Shown: positions 15,701 to 27,900, counted from the stretch's first letter. The stretch: DNA of 64,000 nt from Edaphochlamys debaryana (GCA_016858145.1 JAEHOE010000003.1:248001-312000), one strand, 5' to 3'. Program-made: numbers and translations. Notes: a model not told the origin generated them from the sequence alone.

Positions 15701-18700
15701 GCAGCAGGTGCGTGATGGGCAGCAGCTTGCCCAGCAGGTCCTGGGCCTGCTCGTTCCACTTGCCTGAGGGGGGCATACACGCAGGAAGCATGAGACCAGA
15801 ACGCAAGGTAGCCGTTGCCAAAGAGCCACTCGTTTGTGCCTTAGCATCCTGCTGCCTGCCCCGGCCCTCGCTCACCGAAGTACAGGCAGCGGCCCTCGTC
15901 CATGATGGCCACGGCGTCGCACTGAGGCATGAACTCGATCTGGTGGGTGATCAGCACAACGGCCTTCTTGGCGAACATGCCCTTGATGCAGGTCTCGAAG
16001 ATGTGGTGGGCGGTGTGGTGGTCCACGGCCGACAGCGCGTTGTCAAGCAGAACCAGGTCGGCATCGGCGTAGGCGCAGCGGGCAAGGTTCACGCGCTGGC
16101 GCTGGCCGCCGGACAGGTTCACGCCGCGGATGCCGGCCCTGGAGGAAGGGCAAGCGGAAGGGGAGCCAGCCAGGTGGGCGGGCATGCAGGCAAGCGAGGA
16201 GCACCGGCGAGGGAGAACAGCCTTCCACTCTAGGGATTGGCTCGGGCCCCTGCCCTGGCTTTAGGTGCCCAGCCCTGCCCGGCCCTTCCGTCTGCTCACT
16301 TGGACTCGTCGCCCTGCGGCAGGATCTGCAGGTCCAGCGTGAGCGCGCAGCTGTCGATGACCTGCTCGTACTTGGACTGGTCCCAGGCCTCGCCGAAAAG
16401 GATGCTGTCGCGGATCGACAGGTTCTGCAGCCACGGGTTCTGCGGCACGTACGAGACGCGGCCGCCGACCTGCGAGGCTCCGTGCTCCTTGACCATGTTG
16501 CCCAGCAGCGCCTGGATCAGGGAAGACTTGCCGGCGCCGACACGGCCCACAACGGCCACCACCTGACCAGGGCGGACCTCGAAGCGAGGAACGTGCAGCT
16601 TCCAGTTGGGGTTGGACGGGTGGTGGTACACGGCGTTGTCCTGCGGGAAGAACAGGGCGGACAGGGCTTAGCAAGAATTACTGCAAGGCAGCCAGGCTCG
16701 GGTACCCGGGAAGCGCAAGCCCCCACAGAGGTGGCGTGCCGCACGAGTACTCGACATGCCGCACATGGCCCGTGGCAAAACCCAGCCCTTTTCCCCCCAG
16801 GCTCTCACGATGACAGCACCAGCAGGGGCGGTCTTGTTCACGTTGAGGTGGGTGACGCCCTGCTGCACGTCCTCCAGCAGGTAAGCCTCCAGGCGCTGAA
16901 GAGAAGCGTTGGCCTCTGCACAGGGACAGAGCGAGGCAGGCGGTGAGGACCGGCTTCGCTGCTCACAGCTCGGGCCGGGCCGATGGCCGCTGGCTCTGCC
17001 TTGCCTCCCGCTCCGTCCTCCCTGCCCGGACCCGCATCCAAAGCCCCGACGCAGCGGCTCACCCGACACGGCGCGCAAGGCCTTAGGCAGCACCACGAGC
17101 GGGAAGCGCAGGATGTTGAACAGCGAGAGGGTGGTGAAGGCCACGGTCGAGACCAGGCGGGCGGTGGTGAACTCGTAGGTGGTGAAGATGACGAAGGCGG
17201 TCAGCGGGGGCACGCAGAACACGAAGGCAATGTTGAGAACCTTCATCACGGCGTTCCAGAACGCCAGCTTGACCTCCTCCTTGCGAACCTACGAAGGGCA
17301 AGGAGCGAGGACACGTCGACAAGAGACGAGGGTGTGCAGAAGACAGCGTCGGTGGAGAGTAACACGCGGCTCTCAATGACAGGGGTACGTCCAAGCCCCA
17401 GCTACTGCACTCACACCTCCAGTCTCACCTTCGAGATCTCGTTCTCAAAGAACTGCTCCCAGGCGTAGTACTTGACCAGCTTGATGGCGGGAAGCACCTC
17501 CTGCATGATGCAGCTGCGGTGGGCAACGAAGCCGGCGTTCTTGAGCTTGATCTTGATGGTGAAGTAGCCGAACACGTACTGAAGGGGCAGCACGATCAGG
17601 ATGGCGCCCAGGCCGGGGAGCATGCTGTCGCCGGTCAGGTAGCCCAGCAGCGCCAGGATGGCAGCGGCCTCGAGCGGGGCGGTCCACAGGTAGTGGAACT
17701 CCTGTGGGGAGAACGGCCGCAGAGGACGGAAAGCGGGGAGGGGCCGGAGTTGGAACATGAATTAGGAACGTAGTAGCTGGATAGCACAGCTGGGGGTTGC
17801 ACAGGATGCATGGCACGACGGGGCTAGGGCAGCAGCCCGCCCACAGCTCGCCCACTCTCTTCTCGGGCACCCGGCCCGACACGGGCAGGGCGCAACAGCC
17901 CCACCTCCCCAGCGCCCACCTGAGCTCCGTCGTAGATCTTCTGGATATCCGAGGCCACGAAGTTGACGATGGCCGCAGCCTGGTCACCACGAACGCTGTT
18001 GAGGCGGAAGGCCTTGTGCGTCACCGCCTGGACCAACGCTGCGCGCACGCGGATGCCGCACTGCATGCAGATGTAGCCCATGCGCTGCAGGCACAGCCCC
18101 AGGAACCAGGCGTCGATGGTGAAGCCGGCCATCAGGCACCAGCCGGCCAGCTTGCTCCTGTAGATGGGGCTGTTCTGGTTCACGTACGACAGCAGACTGC
18201 GGGCAGCGCGGGGAGTGGGCAGGGGGGGTGCAGGGTGAAGCGCACGCAAGAATGAGCGAGGGACAGAGAGCGGCCCGCCACAGGCAGCCCGTGGTCCACT
18301 GACGCGCCCATAAGACCCCTACCTGCGCACGAAGTAGAAGGCGCCCGCGATGACGAAGGTGGACCAGCCCATCTTGCAGAAGCCAGCCATCAGGTAGTAG
18401 GTGCCGAAGGTCTTGCGCAGGGCGCGGACCAGGGAGGGCTTCTTGCCGTCCGCCTCCTGGCCCTTGAGCTTGAGCTCGGCGGACCAGTGGTCAACGAACT
18501 TGTTGTATGCCTGCAAGGCACAGAAGGGAGATCGGCAGGGGCGGCCATCAGTGAGGGCAGGGGAGCGCGGGGCTGAGTAGCCCAAGGGCTACCCGGATGC
18601 CTATGGAGGCGGCCCGCGACACTGAACAGCCCTCCTAGGTGGGCTCACGCGGCACAAACAGCGCAGGCAAGGGCCATCAGAGGCACAACTACTTTACTCT

Positions 18701-19049
18701 CGTCCGCCTAGTTGGAGGGGAGCTGTCGACTTGTGCCGCGTCGTTAAGCGCACTGCGGTTGGAGTTGGAGGTCGGTCGGGCACTCACCGCGTCAGCCGTG
18801 TTGTCCGGCGTCATGCCCATGGTCTCCGCGTTCAGCTCCTTGCCCTTGCCTGCGGAGGGCAACGAGGAGCGGCAGTAAGCTCCCGCAGGCGAAACAGACC
18901 GGCATGGCGACACAACCGAAGGCCGCTGGCAGGCTTAGAGCCAACGCGTGCTTACGGGCGTCGCCAACATGCTTGTACATCCATCCGAACGCAAACTTGT
19001 TGAAGAAGCCCGCAGTGGGGTCGTGGCCCCCATCGGTATTGCCGCCCAT
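12773..19049 (-). CDS. ABCC/MRP-type ABC transporter, copy A
   Basis: Fifteen exons in phase give 1,315 aa: 19049-18956, 18849-18788, 18510-18323, 18196-17920, 17701-17429, 17288-17063, 16915-16809, 16640-16300, 16138-15876, 15763-15503, 15319-14787, 14614-14383, 14240-13716, 13550-13471, 13258-12773. This is a full transporter, TMD1-NBD1-TMD2-NBD2, with no extra N-terminal TMD0. NBD1: Walker A GRVGAGKSS (about 441), Q-loop YVPQNPW, signature LSGGQRQRV (531), Walker B LVLLDN, where Asn replaces the usual acidic residue. NBD2: Walker A GRTGSGKSTT (1086), signature SLGQTQ, Walker B CLDEATAAMD with catalytic Glu, H-loop TIAHRL. ABCC proteins export organic anions and glutathione conjugates, often into the vacuole. 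The substrate here is unknown. The MGGNTDGG start precedes the conserved GWMYKHVGDARK region. Confidence 0.92.
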
Positions 19050-22000
19050 TTCAGCTGCTATGCCCTCGGTCGCTGAAGGTCAGACGAAAGCGAGCAAGGC
19101 GGACTGGCAGGCGTTGCGAAGTCCGGCGAAAGCACGCAGTGAGCTCGCTCGGCGCGAGGAAGTAGGGCGCTGATAGAGCGCGAGAGAGGCAGTATGTGTC
19201 GTTGCGCTGCTACCCAGGTTGGGGCGCGCAAAGGACTACTGATACTGTGAAGGCACGCGCAGCTTTATAGCGATGGTACGGGTGGGTGGACCGAGAAGAT
19301 GGGCGCTTCGGGCACCGCCAACGAACGAACGAACGACCTCCAACCAACAAGCTCGCCGACCGACATCTGCCTCCATCCGCCGGCACGGAAGCAGGTGTTT
19401 GCATGCACCTCTTTCGCATGGCACCAGCACGAGACCGTGCGCATGCGCTGGCGCAAAAAGCGACCCCTCGACTCGCCAGACCGACCATCGGATGCAATGC
19501 GCTCCAGCGCAAGCAGACCAGTCGAAAGCATAGAGTTCTCTAGGCTTTACCAGGCACGAGTGAAACGGCCAAAGACGTATCGGTAGTTTGGAGTGCAGAT
19601 GTGGGGCGCTCCCCGGCATCAACAACCAAGGCAGCACACATCCTTATAATTAACACGCGCAAGAGCCTTTCAAATTAATGATCGGCTGAAGGTGAGGACC
19701 CGCTGGCCGGAGACCCGCCATCGCGAACACTTCCCACAGGCACGTGCGAGACTGCGTAGAGCAACGGCCGGTGAACGAAGCATGTTCTCACACGCACGGC
19801 GACTGGAGTTGCGTGCTCGCGCCGCCACGTCGCGTCACGTACAACGTTTCGCGCCCCATCCAACCGGCTTTCGGAAGCCCGTCCCGCGACACCGACCCCG
19901 CCGGAGCGAACCGGGCACGCACTTGCCTGACGCATCGAGCTCGCACGCAGGTGGTATGCGGTAAGGCGTATGCGGTATGCGGTCGCGCGCCGCCAGTTCA
20001 CGCGCTGACTCCAGGGCAAGCCACGTGCGAGCAGCACGGTGCAACCCCTGGGGCACGGGCGGCGGGGTTGTGGCGTCAGGTATGCGGTCAGGTATGTGGG
20101 CGAGATTGCGCAGCATGCAGCGTCCTCCTCTATTGCTAGTACCCACGCAGCGTGGTCGCCAGGCAGACCCCGACCACGAGTGCCGGGTCACAGCCCTCAC
20201 GGATACGCGCACGCTACCCCGCTCACCATCAGCGCTCGATTGCCCTTGTACCGTGTCTGGGCGGGGCAACGTTTGAGGCCAAATCCGTGGAAAGGGGAGC
20301 GCATCTGCAAGAGGAGAAACGGATCATCGCATGTGCCCTGTCAGCAGCAGCGGGCAAGGGATGCACCCCTCGAGGTGCGTACGCACAGGCCTTGGTTGCG
20401 CCCGGCCCCACCGCCTAGTAGCGCCGCCAGCCCTGACGCCTACAAGGCCCTTGCTTACGAGCGCCCTGCACTCACGACGTACACGACATGGCACGGGCTG
20501 AAGATAGATGTGGCATTCAACGTAGACCGGCGTCAAACATTGTCGGGGGCGGGGGGTGCGGTCCACATGCCCAGCCAGGTCCAGCGCCCCCACCCGGGAC
20601 AGGACAGCCTTCTGGCCCATGCTGGGGAGGACAGGAAAAGCTTCGATGAGGCCAGGGCGGAAATACTCAGCAGACCGCTGCAATGCCGCACCGTATGCTA
20701 TGGCGGCCAGCCTTGTGGGCCGGCTCCATCTACAAGTTGATCGCATCACTTGATGTAGCACCACGTGCAAGTCTGGGCCGGCTCCGTCGATGGGTTGACG
20801 CATGCAGATCCTGCAGAGTTTGTGGGGGGGAGGGGGCGTAGGGTAAGTCACTCATGCGTGCGTGCTAGTCATGCGCAACCATGTGGGTCGGCCCGCGGTT
20901 CAAACACTTAGCGACCAAGGCGCGCGGTACGGGCTCAGCAGCACGCTGACGTTCAAGCCTCGGACTGGCGCACAGGGACCGGGATCCCCTTGCGGCCATT
21001 TCTCGGTCCGCGTGATGCACCATATCACGGCTATGCTTGATAAGCTACAGTCTACGTGGATGGGCAGCGACGGTTGGCTTCACATGTTTGGGTGCGAAGC
21101 TGTGCCGCGGGGACGGGGGGGCGGGGGGCCGTCACGAAAGCGCAGCACGCCGATACCGACCGCTTGTAAGCGGGGCGACAGGTGCCCAGACCAGCTACGT
21201 TTTACGTCCTACAAGACAGGGCAGTAGCCGGGCATGGCTTGGGCGACTCGCAAGCTCACCTTGCCACCCGCCATGCGAGCGGTGCATGCCTGGGCGGGGC
21301 CAGAAGCCGCCTGAAGCCCAGCTGCAGCACCATCAACCCCAAGGTATTACAGAGACTCCGTTGTAGGTGCCAGCGAGGATGCAGAGAGCGAAGAGCGCTG
21401 TTCCGGGAGCATAGCCCGTCCGCGCGGCCGGGCGGGCGCCGGCAAGCTTGAGTACGCGCCGACTGTCAACCAGATGTATGCCAGACTGCTGCTGGGGCCA
21501 CCGACACATTATAGACGGCCTTCAAGAGGGCGTGTCTCAGCACTCACCATCGTGGGTTCTTGCGTCTTGTGGCTACTGTTCATAGCAATTGTATACCGGT
21601 ATACGCTTTGTCGAGCTGGGATGCTATCCTTTGTGCTAGATGATCCCAAGGCAGTCGGCGGCAGCTTGCATCGGGTGCCGACAGCTGGCCGGCTGAACCG
21701 AGCATCGGGCGCCGGCAGCTGGCCAGCTGCCCCCGAAGCATGTCCTTTAGCCCGGTGTTGTCATCAAGCCCTCGCAGCAGCTGGGTTGGGCTTTGCGATG
21801 GTTACGCTGAGGTAGTGGCAATCAGCCCTGAACCATCCCCGTCCGCCGCGCGGCACCAGCAGCCGGCAAGAGCGTTCCAAGAGGCTGGTCCGCAAAAGAA
21901 TGTATGGCCGCATGTTTGTGGAAGGGTGGGAGCCTAAGGATCCTTAGCTGCGTGAAGGCCTTGGCTCCGTTGGCGAAAAGGTAATGGGGGAGGGGGAAGG

Positions 22001-22634
22001 GGGAAGGGGGAAGGGGGAGGGGGGGGAGGGGGAAGGGGGAAGGGGGAAGGGGGAAGGGGGAAGGGGGAAGGGGGAAGGGGGAGGGGGGAGGGGGGAGGGG
22101 GAAGGGGGAAGGGGGAAGGGGAAAGGGGGAGGGGGGAGGGGGGAAGGGGGAGGGGGAAGGGGGAGGGGGGAAGGGGGAGGGGGGAAGGGTGAGGGGGAAG
22201 GGGGCAGGATTAGCACGAGGGGGACGGGGGGGAAATGGCAAGTCCTTGACCGGGCGCATCGCGCCGCTTCACATTCTTCATCCTTCCAACACAAGGCTGT
22301 TGAACCCCAGGTAGCAGGAGCAGGGGCAGCGGCACGCTGCCAACGGGGCCGGTTGATGCGGGGCGTCGACATTATTGGGCTGAGCCCCGCCGTCAGGCGG
22401 GGGCGAGCCCCCTTGGAGTAGACCGTGTCGGCATGCGATAAGGCTGCCCTAAATGCTTGCCAGCTCGCAACCTGCCCTCTCGGGCTTTGAACGTTACTGG
22501 GCAGCCCATCAGGCATGCCGCAGCAAATCTCGCACCCACGCAGTCACCCGCCCCATGCAACCTCCGTCATGCGCTTGCTTGGTCTGCGCACGACGCGCCG
22601 CAGCCTTCACCTTGGCTGCGGCCCTCTCCGCCAG
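19050..22634. other. Intergenic region, copy A
   Basis: This contains the presumed promoter of transporter copy A. Up to about 19.65 kb it is nearly identical to copy B; beyond that, base changes and indels accumulate. Bases of roughly 20237-20757 have no match in copy B, which has about 120 other bases there. A tetranucleotide run (CGAA, four units) occurs near 19320. No convincing gene was found. One 113-codon open frame at 21474-21815 is discussed under findings. Confidence 0.5.
21984..22206. repeat. Polypurine GGGGGAAG/GGGGGAGG tract, copy A
   Basis: About 220 bases are almost purely G and A on the plus strand, built from units such as GGGGGAA and GGGGGA. The tract is largely mirror-symmetric and G-rich, a composition that can form triplex or quadruplex DNA. 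Copy B has only about 80 bases at the same place. Confidence 0.9.
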
Positions 22635-23143
22635 TCACTCGTCGTCATCCTCTCCCAGCTTCTTGCCGGGGCCGAGCTTCTTGGCCTTGCAGTCTGCCAC
22701 CGCCTTGGCGCAGCCCGCCTCGGTCGCCTCGTAGCCCGCAGCCGTGAGGTCCCACACCTGGCAGAGGTCAGGCCAGGGGGGAGGATGGTGTTCAGCCAGC
22801 GTGCTGCCTGCTTTCGGGCCTGACTATGCCCTTGGACCTCCAGCGCTCGCGCCAGCCCAAAGTGTAATCTTTGCGGCCCTGGGCCCCTCACCCGCCCTGT
22901 GCCCCACATCCCGTTATTTTGCTGGAAAACGCGCAACCCACATCCCCAAACCTGGCCCGTCTGACTGAATTCCTCCTAGGCATCGCCCTATCCCAAGCCC
23001 CCTGCACCCGACCCACATCCGCGTCTGCCTCTTTGAAGAAGGCGCAGCCCGGCCTGCGCCCGACCCACATCCCACCGCCTCACCGTCTGGCTGCCCGGCA
23101 CGTCCAGCAGCAGCAGGCGGGACCCCGCGGGCGGCTCCGCCTT
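22635..23143 (-). pseudogene. Truncated 3' fragment of the nucleoredoxin-like gene
   Basis: The last exon (22757-22635, from VWDLTAAGYEATE to the stop) and most of the penultimate exon (23143-23082, ending in VPGSQT) match the intact gene at 34594-35104. The match stops abruptly inside the penultimate exon, so 11 upstream exons and both thioredoxin domains are missing. One replacement in the fragment is Cys for Arg (DCKAKK versus DRKAKK). It is a by-product of the tandem duplication and unlikely to be functional. Confidence 0.9.
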
Positions 23144-23623
23144 AGGCCTTGCGCAGGGTGCAGAGAGAGAGCGTGGAGTGAGATCGTGGATAGATAACTC
23201 TGGTTCTGGACTGAGGGGAGGACGAGGGGGGGTCCACCGGTCATGAACCACTGTGCTGGGCTGCGGTCCAGGTTCGCCCCCTTTGGCATCCCGCACAGGG
23301 GCCGTGGCGCGGGTCGCTGGGACAGAACTGGAAAGCCATGGTGAGACACCACCAGCCACCAGGACCTCAGGAGTACCGCCCAGGATGCCTTGTACGAAGG
23401 CGTTCTTCGATGGGGGGGCAAAAGGTCCGAAGTTGTGAAGTGGGTAATGCAAAGGCACAGCGTTGCTCACACGGCTGGAGCTCGAGAAGGGTTGAAATGG
23501 CAGGGGGGGGCAGGAAGTGAAAAAATATACACCACGCTTTAACTTTGGAGAGCTCGACAAGAGGAGCCCAAATCCGCTTTCAGAATAGAAATTGAGGGGG
23601 TAAGAAAAAAGTTATGAGCCCTC

Positions 23624-23678
23624 AAAGTTCGGGGGGGGGAGGGGGGGGGGAGGGGGGGGGAGGGGGGTCCCGAACTTT
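23624..23678. repeat. G-run flanked by 8-bp inverted repeat
   Basis: AAAGTTCG (23624-23631) and its reverse complement CGAACTTT (23671-23678) flank an almost pure G stretch broken by single A residues. The arrangement could form a stem with a G-quadruplex-prone loop. Confidence 0.7.
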
Positions 23679-24380
23679 TGTACAGCTCCCGTCCGAACTT
23701 TTGTCACAGCGGTCTGACGCAGCCCAAGGGCCCTTTCCTTGCGTTAACGCGTGGTATCAAGCAGAGGCTGAACCGTGGGTGTGCCTGAGCACCACAGACC
23801 ATAGGGATGGTGGTCGAAGGGTGGCTGCGGGTGCCACATGTCGGCATGTCCGCGCGTGGGTCACGTCACGACCGGCACTGCCACCGCTGCTAGGCGTCCA
23901 GGTGTACTATTATGACCGTAGCTCGTCATATAGGAGGCCTAGGGCATGACTAGCGCGGATGCAAGGTACCGGAGAGTGGTCCATGGACGCGGGGATGGTC
24001 AATGGACAGGACCCAAGCCTCATCGACGCTTCCGGTTCACGCGCAAGGCAGTAGCGCACACGAAGCGCAGCCGATTGGCACAAAAGTCGAGGGAAATGGG
24101 TTACATTATGGCCATGTACGGCAGTGTGTGCAGTGTACGGCAAGGGGGGGGGTGGGGGGGTCGGAACTTTTGTGGGGTGGTGTATGGAACTAATGTTTTT
24201 ACCCCCCCCCTGGAAATGGTCTGAGTTTGCTGAAAGTTTGCAGCCTTTGCTTGAGTCTCTCATGTGCCGGCGACTACTTCCCAAGCATGTACCGTCGTGA
24301 AAGGCAAGGGGGCAAGGGACTTTGGCGCAGAGGGGTGCACCCACGATCCGTGGGCGAGTTCTCAATACCATACCAAGTCC

Positions 24381-24385
24381 TTACA
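24381..24385 (-). terminator. Candidate TGTAA poly(A) signal of ABC transporter copy B
   Basis: The nearest TGTAA I found on the minus strand downstream of copy B is about 590 nt after its stop and lies in the spacer, not in duplicated DNA. Weak motif evidence only. Confidence 0.25.
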
Positions 24386-24977
24386 AGGGATTGACAGCGT
24401 ATCGCTGGTGACGCCCGGCGGGGGCTCAACCCCAAACATGCGTCCGCCTCAGAACAAGCACCTCACTCAAGAAACCTTTTCTGCGCTCGACACGCGTCGC
24501 TCGCAAAACACGCTCACTGTACAGAGACAAGAGGATACACAGATACGCTCTCTCACGATGATACCGGGGCAGAGCCGCAAGGCAGCCCGAAGACAGCCCG
24601 AAGACAGCCCCAATACCGCATTGTATCCCCAAACCTCCTTTTGACCGCTGAAACCGGCGACTCTTCCCACAGCCTGCCTGACTAGTATGTGTGGCGCTAT
24701 GACTGCCCTCATCAAGACAGGGGCTGAGACCAGAGCCCTAAGCCAGCCCGGGCGCCGGAAATAAGCGCAATAGTGTTCAAAACCAGGCCCCGCCAAGATC
24801 CTTAGCACGAGGAGCACCATGTCCTAGCTACCAGCCCACCCGCCAGCCTTGCTGCGAGGGAAAATTAATTTTGATGCCATGTGTGTCACAACCGTCAAGC
24901 TTTGCAACGGACCGTTTATTATGTGGCTGCTATCTCGAGTACCTCAGCTCAGCTCTTAGTATACCGCAAGCGTACAT

Positions 24978-27900
24978 TTAGCGCGGCTGCTGCTTGGCCG
25001 CCTGCTTGGAGAAGTGCTCATCCGCCATCTTGCGCAGGGCCGCAGCGGCCGCCACACCGGTCTTGTCCACCAGCTTGGAGAACATGGTGTTGGGGTTGCC
25101 CAGCAGCTGGGCGGGCGGGGCGTACTCCATCAGCTCGCCCGCCTCCATCACCAGCACCTTGTCGCTCTCGATGATGGTGTCCAGGCGGTGGGCAATGGTG
25201 ATGGTGGTGCGGTCGTCAAAGACCTTCTTGATGGTGTCCTGCACGATCTGCTCCGTGTGCGGGTCCATGGCGGCGGTGGCCTCGTCCAGGCACAGGATGG
25301 GCACGGCACGCAGGGCGGCGCGGGCCAGGCACATGAGCTGCGTCTGGCCCAGCGACCAGGCATTGCCGCCGGTGCCGTCCACGTGGCCGTCCAGGCCGCC
25401 AGCGTGCTGCACCTGGGCCTCCAGGCCCACCTTGCGGATCACCTCCCACAGCACGTTGTCGTCCTGGGGGTGGGCAGGGGCGGAGCGCAGAGAGGTGACC
25501 AAGTGTCGGAAGCAGAAGAGCACAAAGCGCCATGAGGGCGACGCGGCTATGCAGCGTGGCCAAGGCCAGCGCAAGCCACTGCAAGCAATACTGATAGCAG
25601 ACCGCTCAGTAGCGCATGCCGCCATCGGTGCCCACAGCCAACCCCCTTTCGCCCTATGCTCCACCCAATCACTCACCGTGAACTCTCCGAAGGGGTCCAG
25701 ATTGGAGCGGACGGTGCCGGTGAACATGACGGGCTCCTGGGGAATGATGGACAGGCCTAGGGGCGGCGGCGGGGCAGACGGGGGAGAAGGGCATCAGCAA
25801 CGGGGTAGGGGAGGAAGCCGGCTCAACAGGTTGCAGATGATGACATGGGAAGGTGTCCACTGTGGCCTCCAGATGCTGCGCGGTCGGGCCATCCCCGCAA
25901 CCAACCCCCACGGCTGCTCACCCGAGCGCAGGCGCTTCATGGTGAGCGTCGCAATGTCCACGCCGTCGATCAGAATGCGGCCGCGGCCCAGCTCGAACAT
26001 GCGGTACAGCGCCAGCAGGGTGGTGGACTTGCCGGAGCCCGTGCGCCCCACGGCGCCGACCTTCTCGCCGTCCTTGATGTTGAAGGTGACGCCCTTGAGC
26101 GCCCAGGCGGCGTCCAGGCGGTACTGCATCCACACGTCCTCGAAGCGGATGTTGCCGGTCGAGGGCCAGCGGTCGAGCGTGGCGTCGTCCACAACCACCT
26201 GCACCCGCGAGCTGGTGGGCACGATCTGGCCGTCGGGCAGGGTCAGGCTCTTGGCCACGCCGCCCTCCTGCTTCTGGTCGAAGAACACGCCGTCGTGGGG
26301 CACGTAGTTGGACAGGTAGGTCATGCACTCCACGCTGTTGAACAGCGAGATGGACTCGGAGATGAAGCGGACCACCCAGGTGTAGAACACAAGCATCTGG
26401 ATGATGTTGGAGAAGGCCAGGCCCACGGTGGCGGCACCGAGCTCATCTGAGGGACGGGAGGGAGATGACACGGACAGGTCGGCTTAGTCGGTAGACGGCG
26501 GCACAAGCACACAGCGGCATCAGGCAGAACAACAGAGCACATCAGTGTTGCTAACAAGCCCCGAACGCCAGCAGTAGCCCCGGCTCACCCTTGAGGGCGA
26601 CGGCGAAGGCGGACACCACGCCGACCAGGGCGGCGCCAATCAGGTCGCACCAGAAGGCCAGCCACAGGTTGAGCGACTCGGCGTTGAACACGGCGGCGTT
26701 GGTGATGTCGGTGCGGCGAGCGGCCTCACGGATGAAGTAGTCCTGCTTGGAGAAGGCCTGAACCACGCCCAGGCCCTCCAGCACCTCAGCCACCAGGCCC
26801 ACGAGCATGCCGCCAGAGACCTGTACGGAGGGAGGACGGAAGCAAGACGGAGGCGGAGAGAGGGGGTGAGGGGAGGCGTCAGCAGGCAGCAAGGAGCAGC
26901 TGGACAGGGAGACGAGGGAGCAAGAAGCCACGCGGCTAGCTCTCCGGTCCCCGCCCTCGCTCACACCCCAGCGGCAGCCCAGCAGTGCTCACCGCGCGGG
27001 ACTTCTTGAGGGCGGTGGCGGCGGGGATGTAGATGGAGAGCATGATGCCGGTCATGATGATCAGGAAGCCCGTGAAGGCGCCGAAGAAGTTGATGGTGAC
27101 GGACACGGTGATGGTGGTGGACAGCAGGATGAGGCCGTAGATGCCCATGAAGTGCACGGCGTCGGGCAGGTTCTCGTCCATGATGTCCTGGTCCTTGCTG
27201 AAGTTGAGCAGCAGGTCGCCCACGGGGGTCACCAGGAAGAAGCCCATGGGAGCGTACAGCACGTTGTGGACGGCCTTCTTGCGGATCTTCTCGGCCGAGC
27301 GCAGGGTCCACCACAGGAAGGTGGCACCGCGGGCAATCATGGTGAAGTAGAAGATGCCCACCAGCGCAAGGTAGATGAGGCAGTAGAACTGGGTGGCGGC
27401 GGGGTCCTGCACGCCCTTGCGCTTGGGGAACTTCAGGTACTCGTCGTTCACCCACCAGCGCACCCAGAAGTCAGACACCTGGCGGGTGGTCTGGGGGATG
27501 AGGAAGAACATGAAGCACACGAACACTGCGGAGGGGAAGGGCGGGCAGGGCGGAGCACAACGGTAAGGATCGACCATGGGGGCGAGAACCGAGCCAGGAG
27601 CCCTGTCAACTGCGACCATGCCCAGTTCATGTCATGCCCCGCATCAGCCTTATGACTCGTGCCTTAGCCGCCACCCGGCTGCAGTGACCCATGACCCCGG
27701 TGACTCACCCAGGAAGACGTTGCCGTACCACGTGTAGATCATGGCGGCGCGCACAGGGAGGACCTTCTGCTGGTCCTTCTTCTTGGAGTCGGAGGTCTCG
27801 GGCTTGATGGTGGTGGGGGCCAGGGTCAGCTGGATGGACTGCTGCTTGGCGGGGGCGCCCTTGGTCTCCTTGGGCTTGGGCGGGGCCTCCTGGGAGCCGG

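Larger units (their letters stand above)
12733..23143. repeat. Segmental duplication, copy A
   Basis: This block aligns with 24938-35104 in the same orientation. It carries the ABC transporter gene, its upstream intergenic DNA and the last two exons of a nucleoredoxin-like gene. The offset is 12,204-12,210 across the transporter, about 11,801 after a block replacement near 20.24-20.76 kb, and about 11,960 at the right end. The right break is abrupt, just after GGCGGCTCCGCCTT, and lies within an exon of the nucleoredoxin gene. Confidence 0.95.
23144..24937. other. Unrelated spacer between the two duplicated blocks
   Basis: About 1.8 kb lies between the break in the nucleoredoxin fragment and the start of block B. 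It has no counterpart elsewhere in the window. It is less GC-biased than its surroundings and contains long G-runs (23631-23667, about 24141-24160) and a C-run near 24200. Three copies of a (C)GAACTTTTGT-like motif occur at 23671, 23694 and 24163. No coding gene was recognised. Confidence 0.6.

Noticed and set aside
19676..22450. Possible transposon genes in the intergenic part of copy A
   Set aside because: No transposase, reverse transcriptase or integrase motif was found in any frame, and no clear terminal repeats were seen by eye.
24994..26307. 437-codon plus-strand open frame antisense to ABC transporter copy B
   Set aside because: It is the antisense of conserved NBD2 exons; the matching frame in copy A is broken by small differences in an intron, which a real gene would not tolerate.
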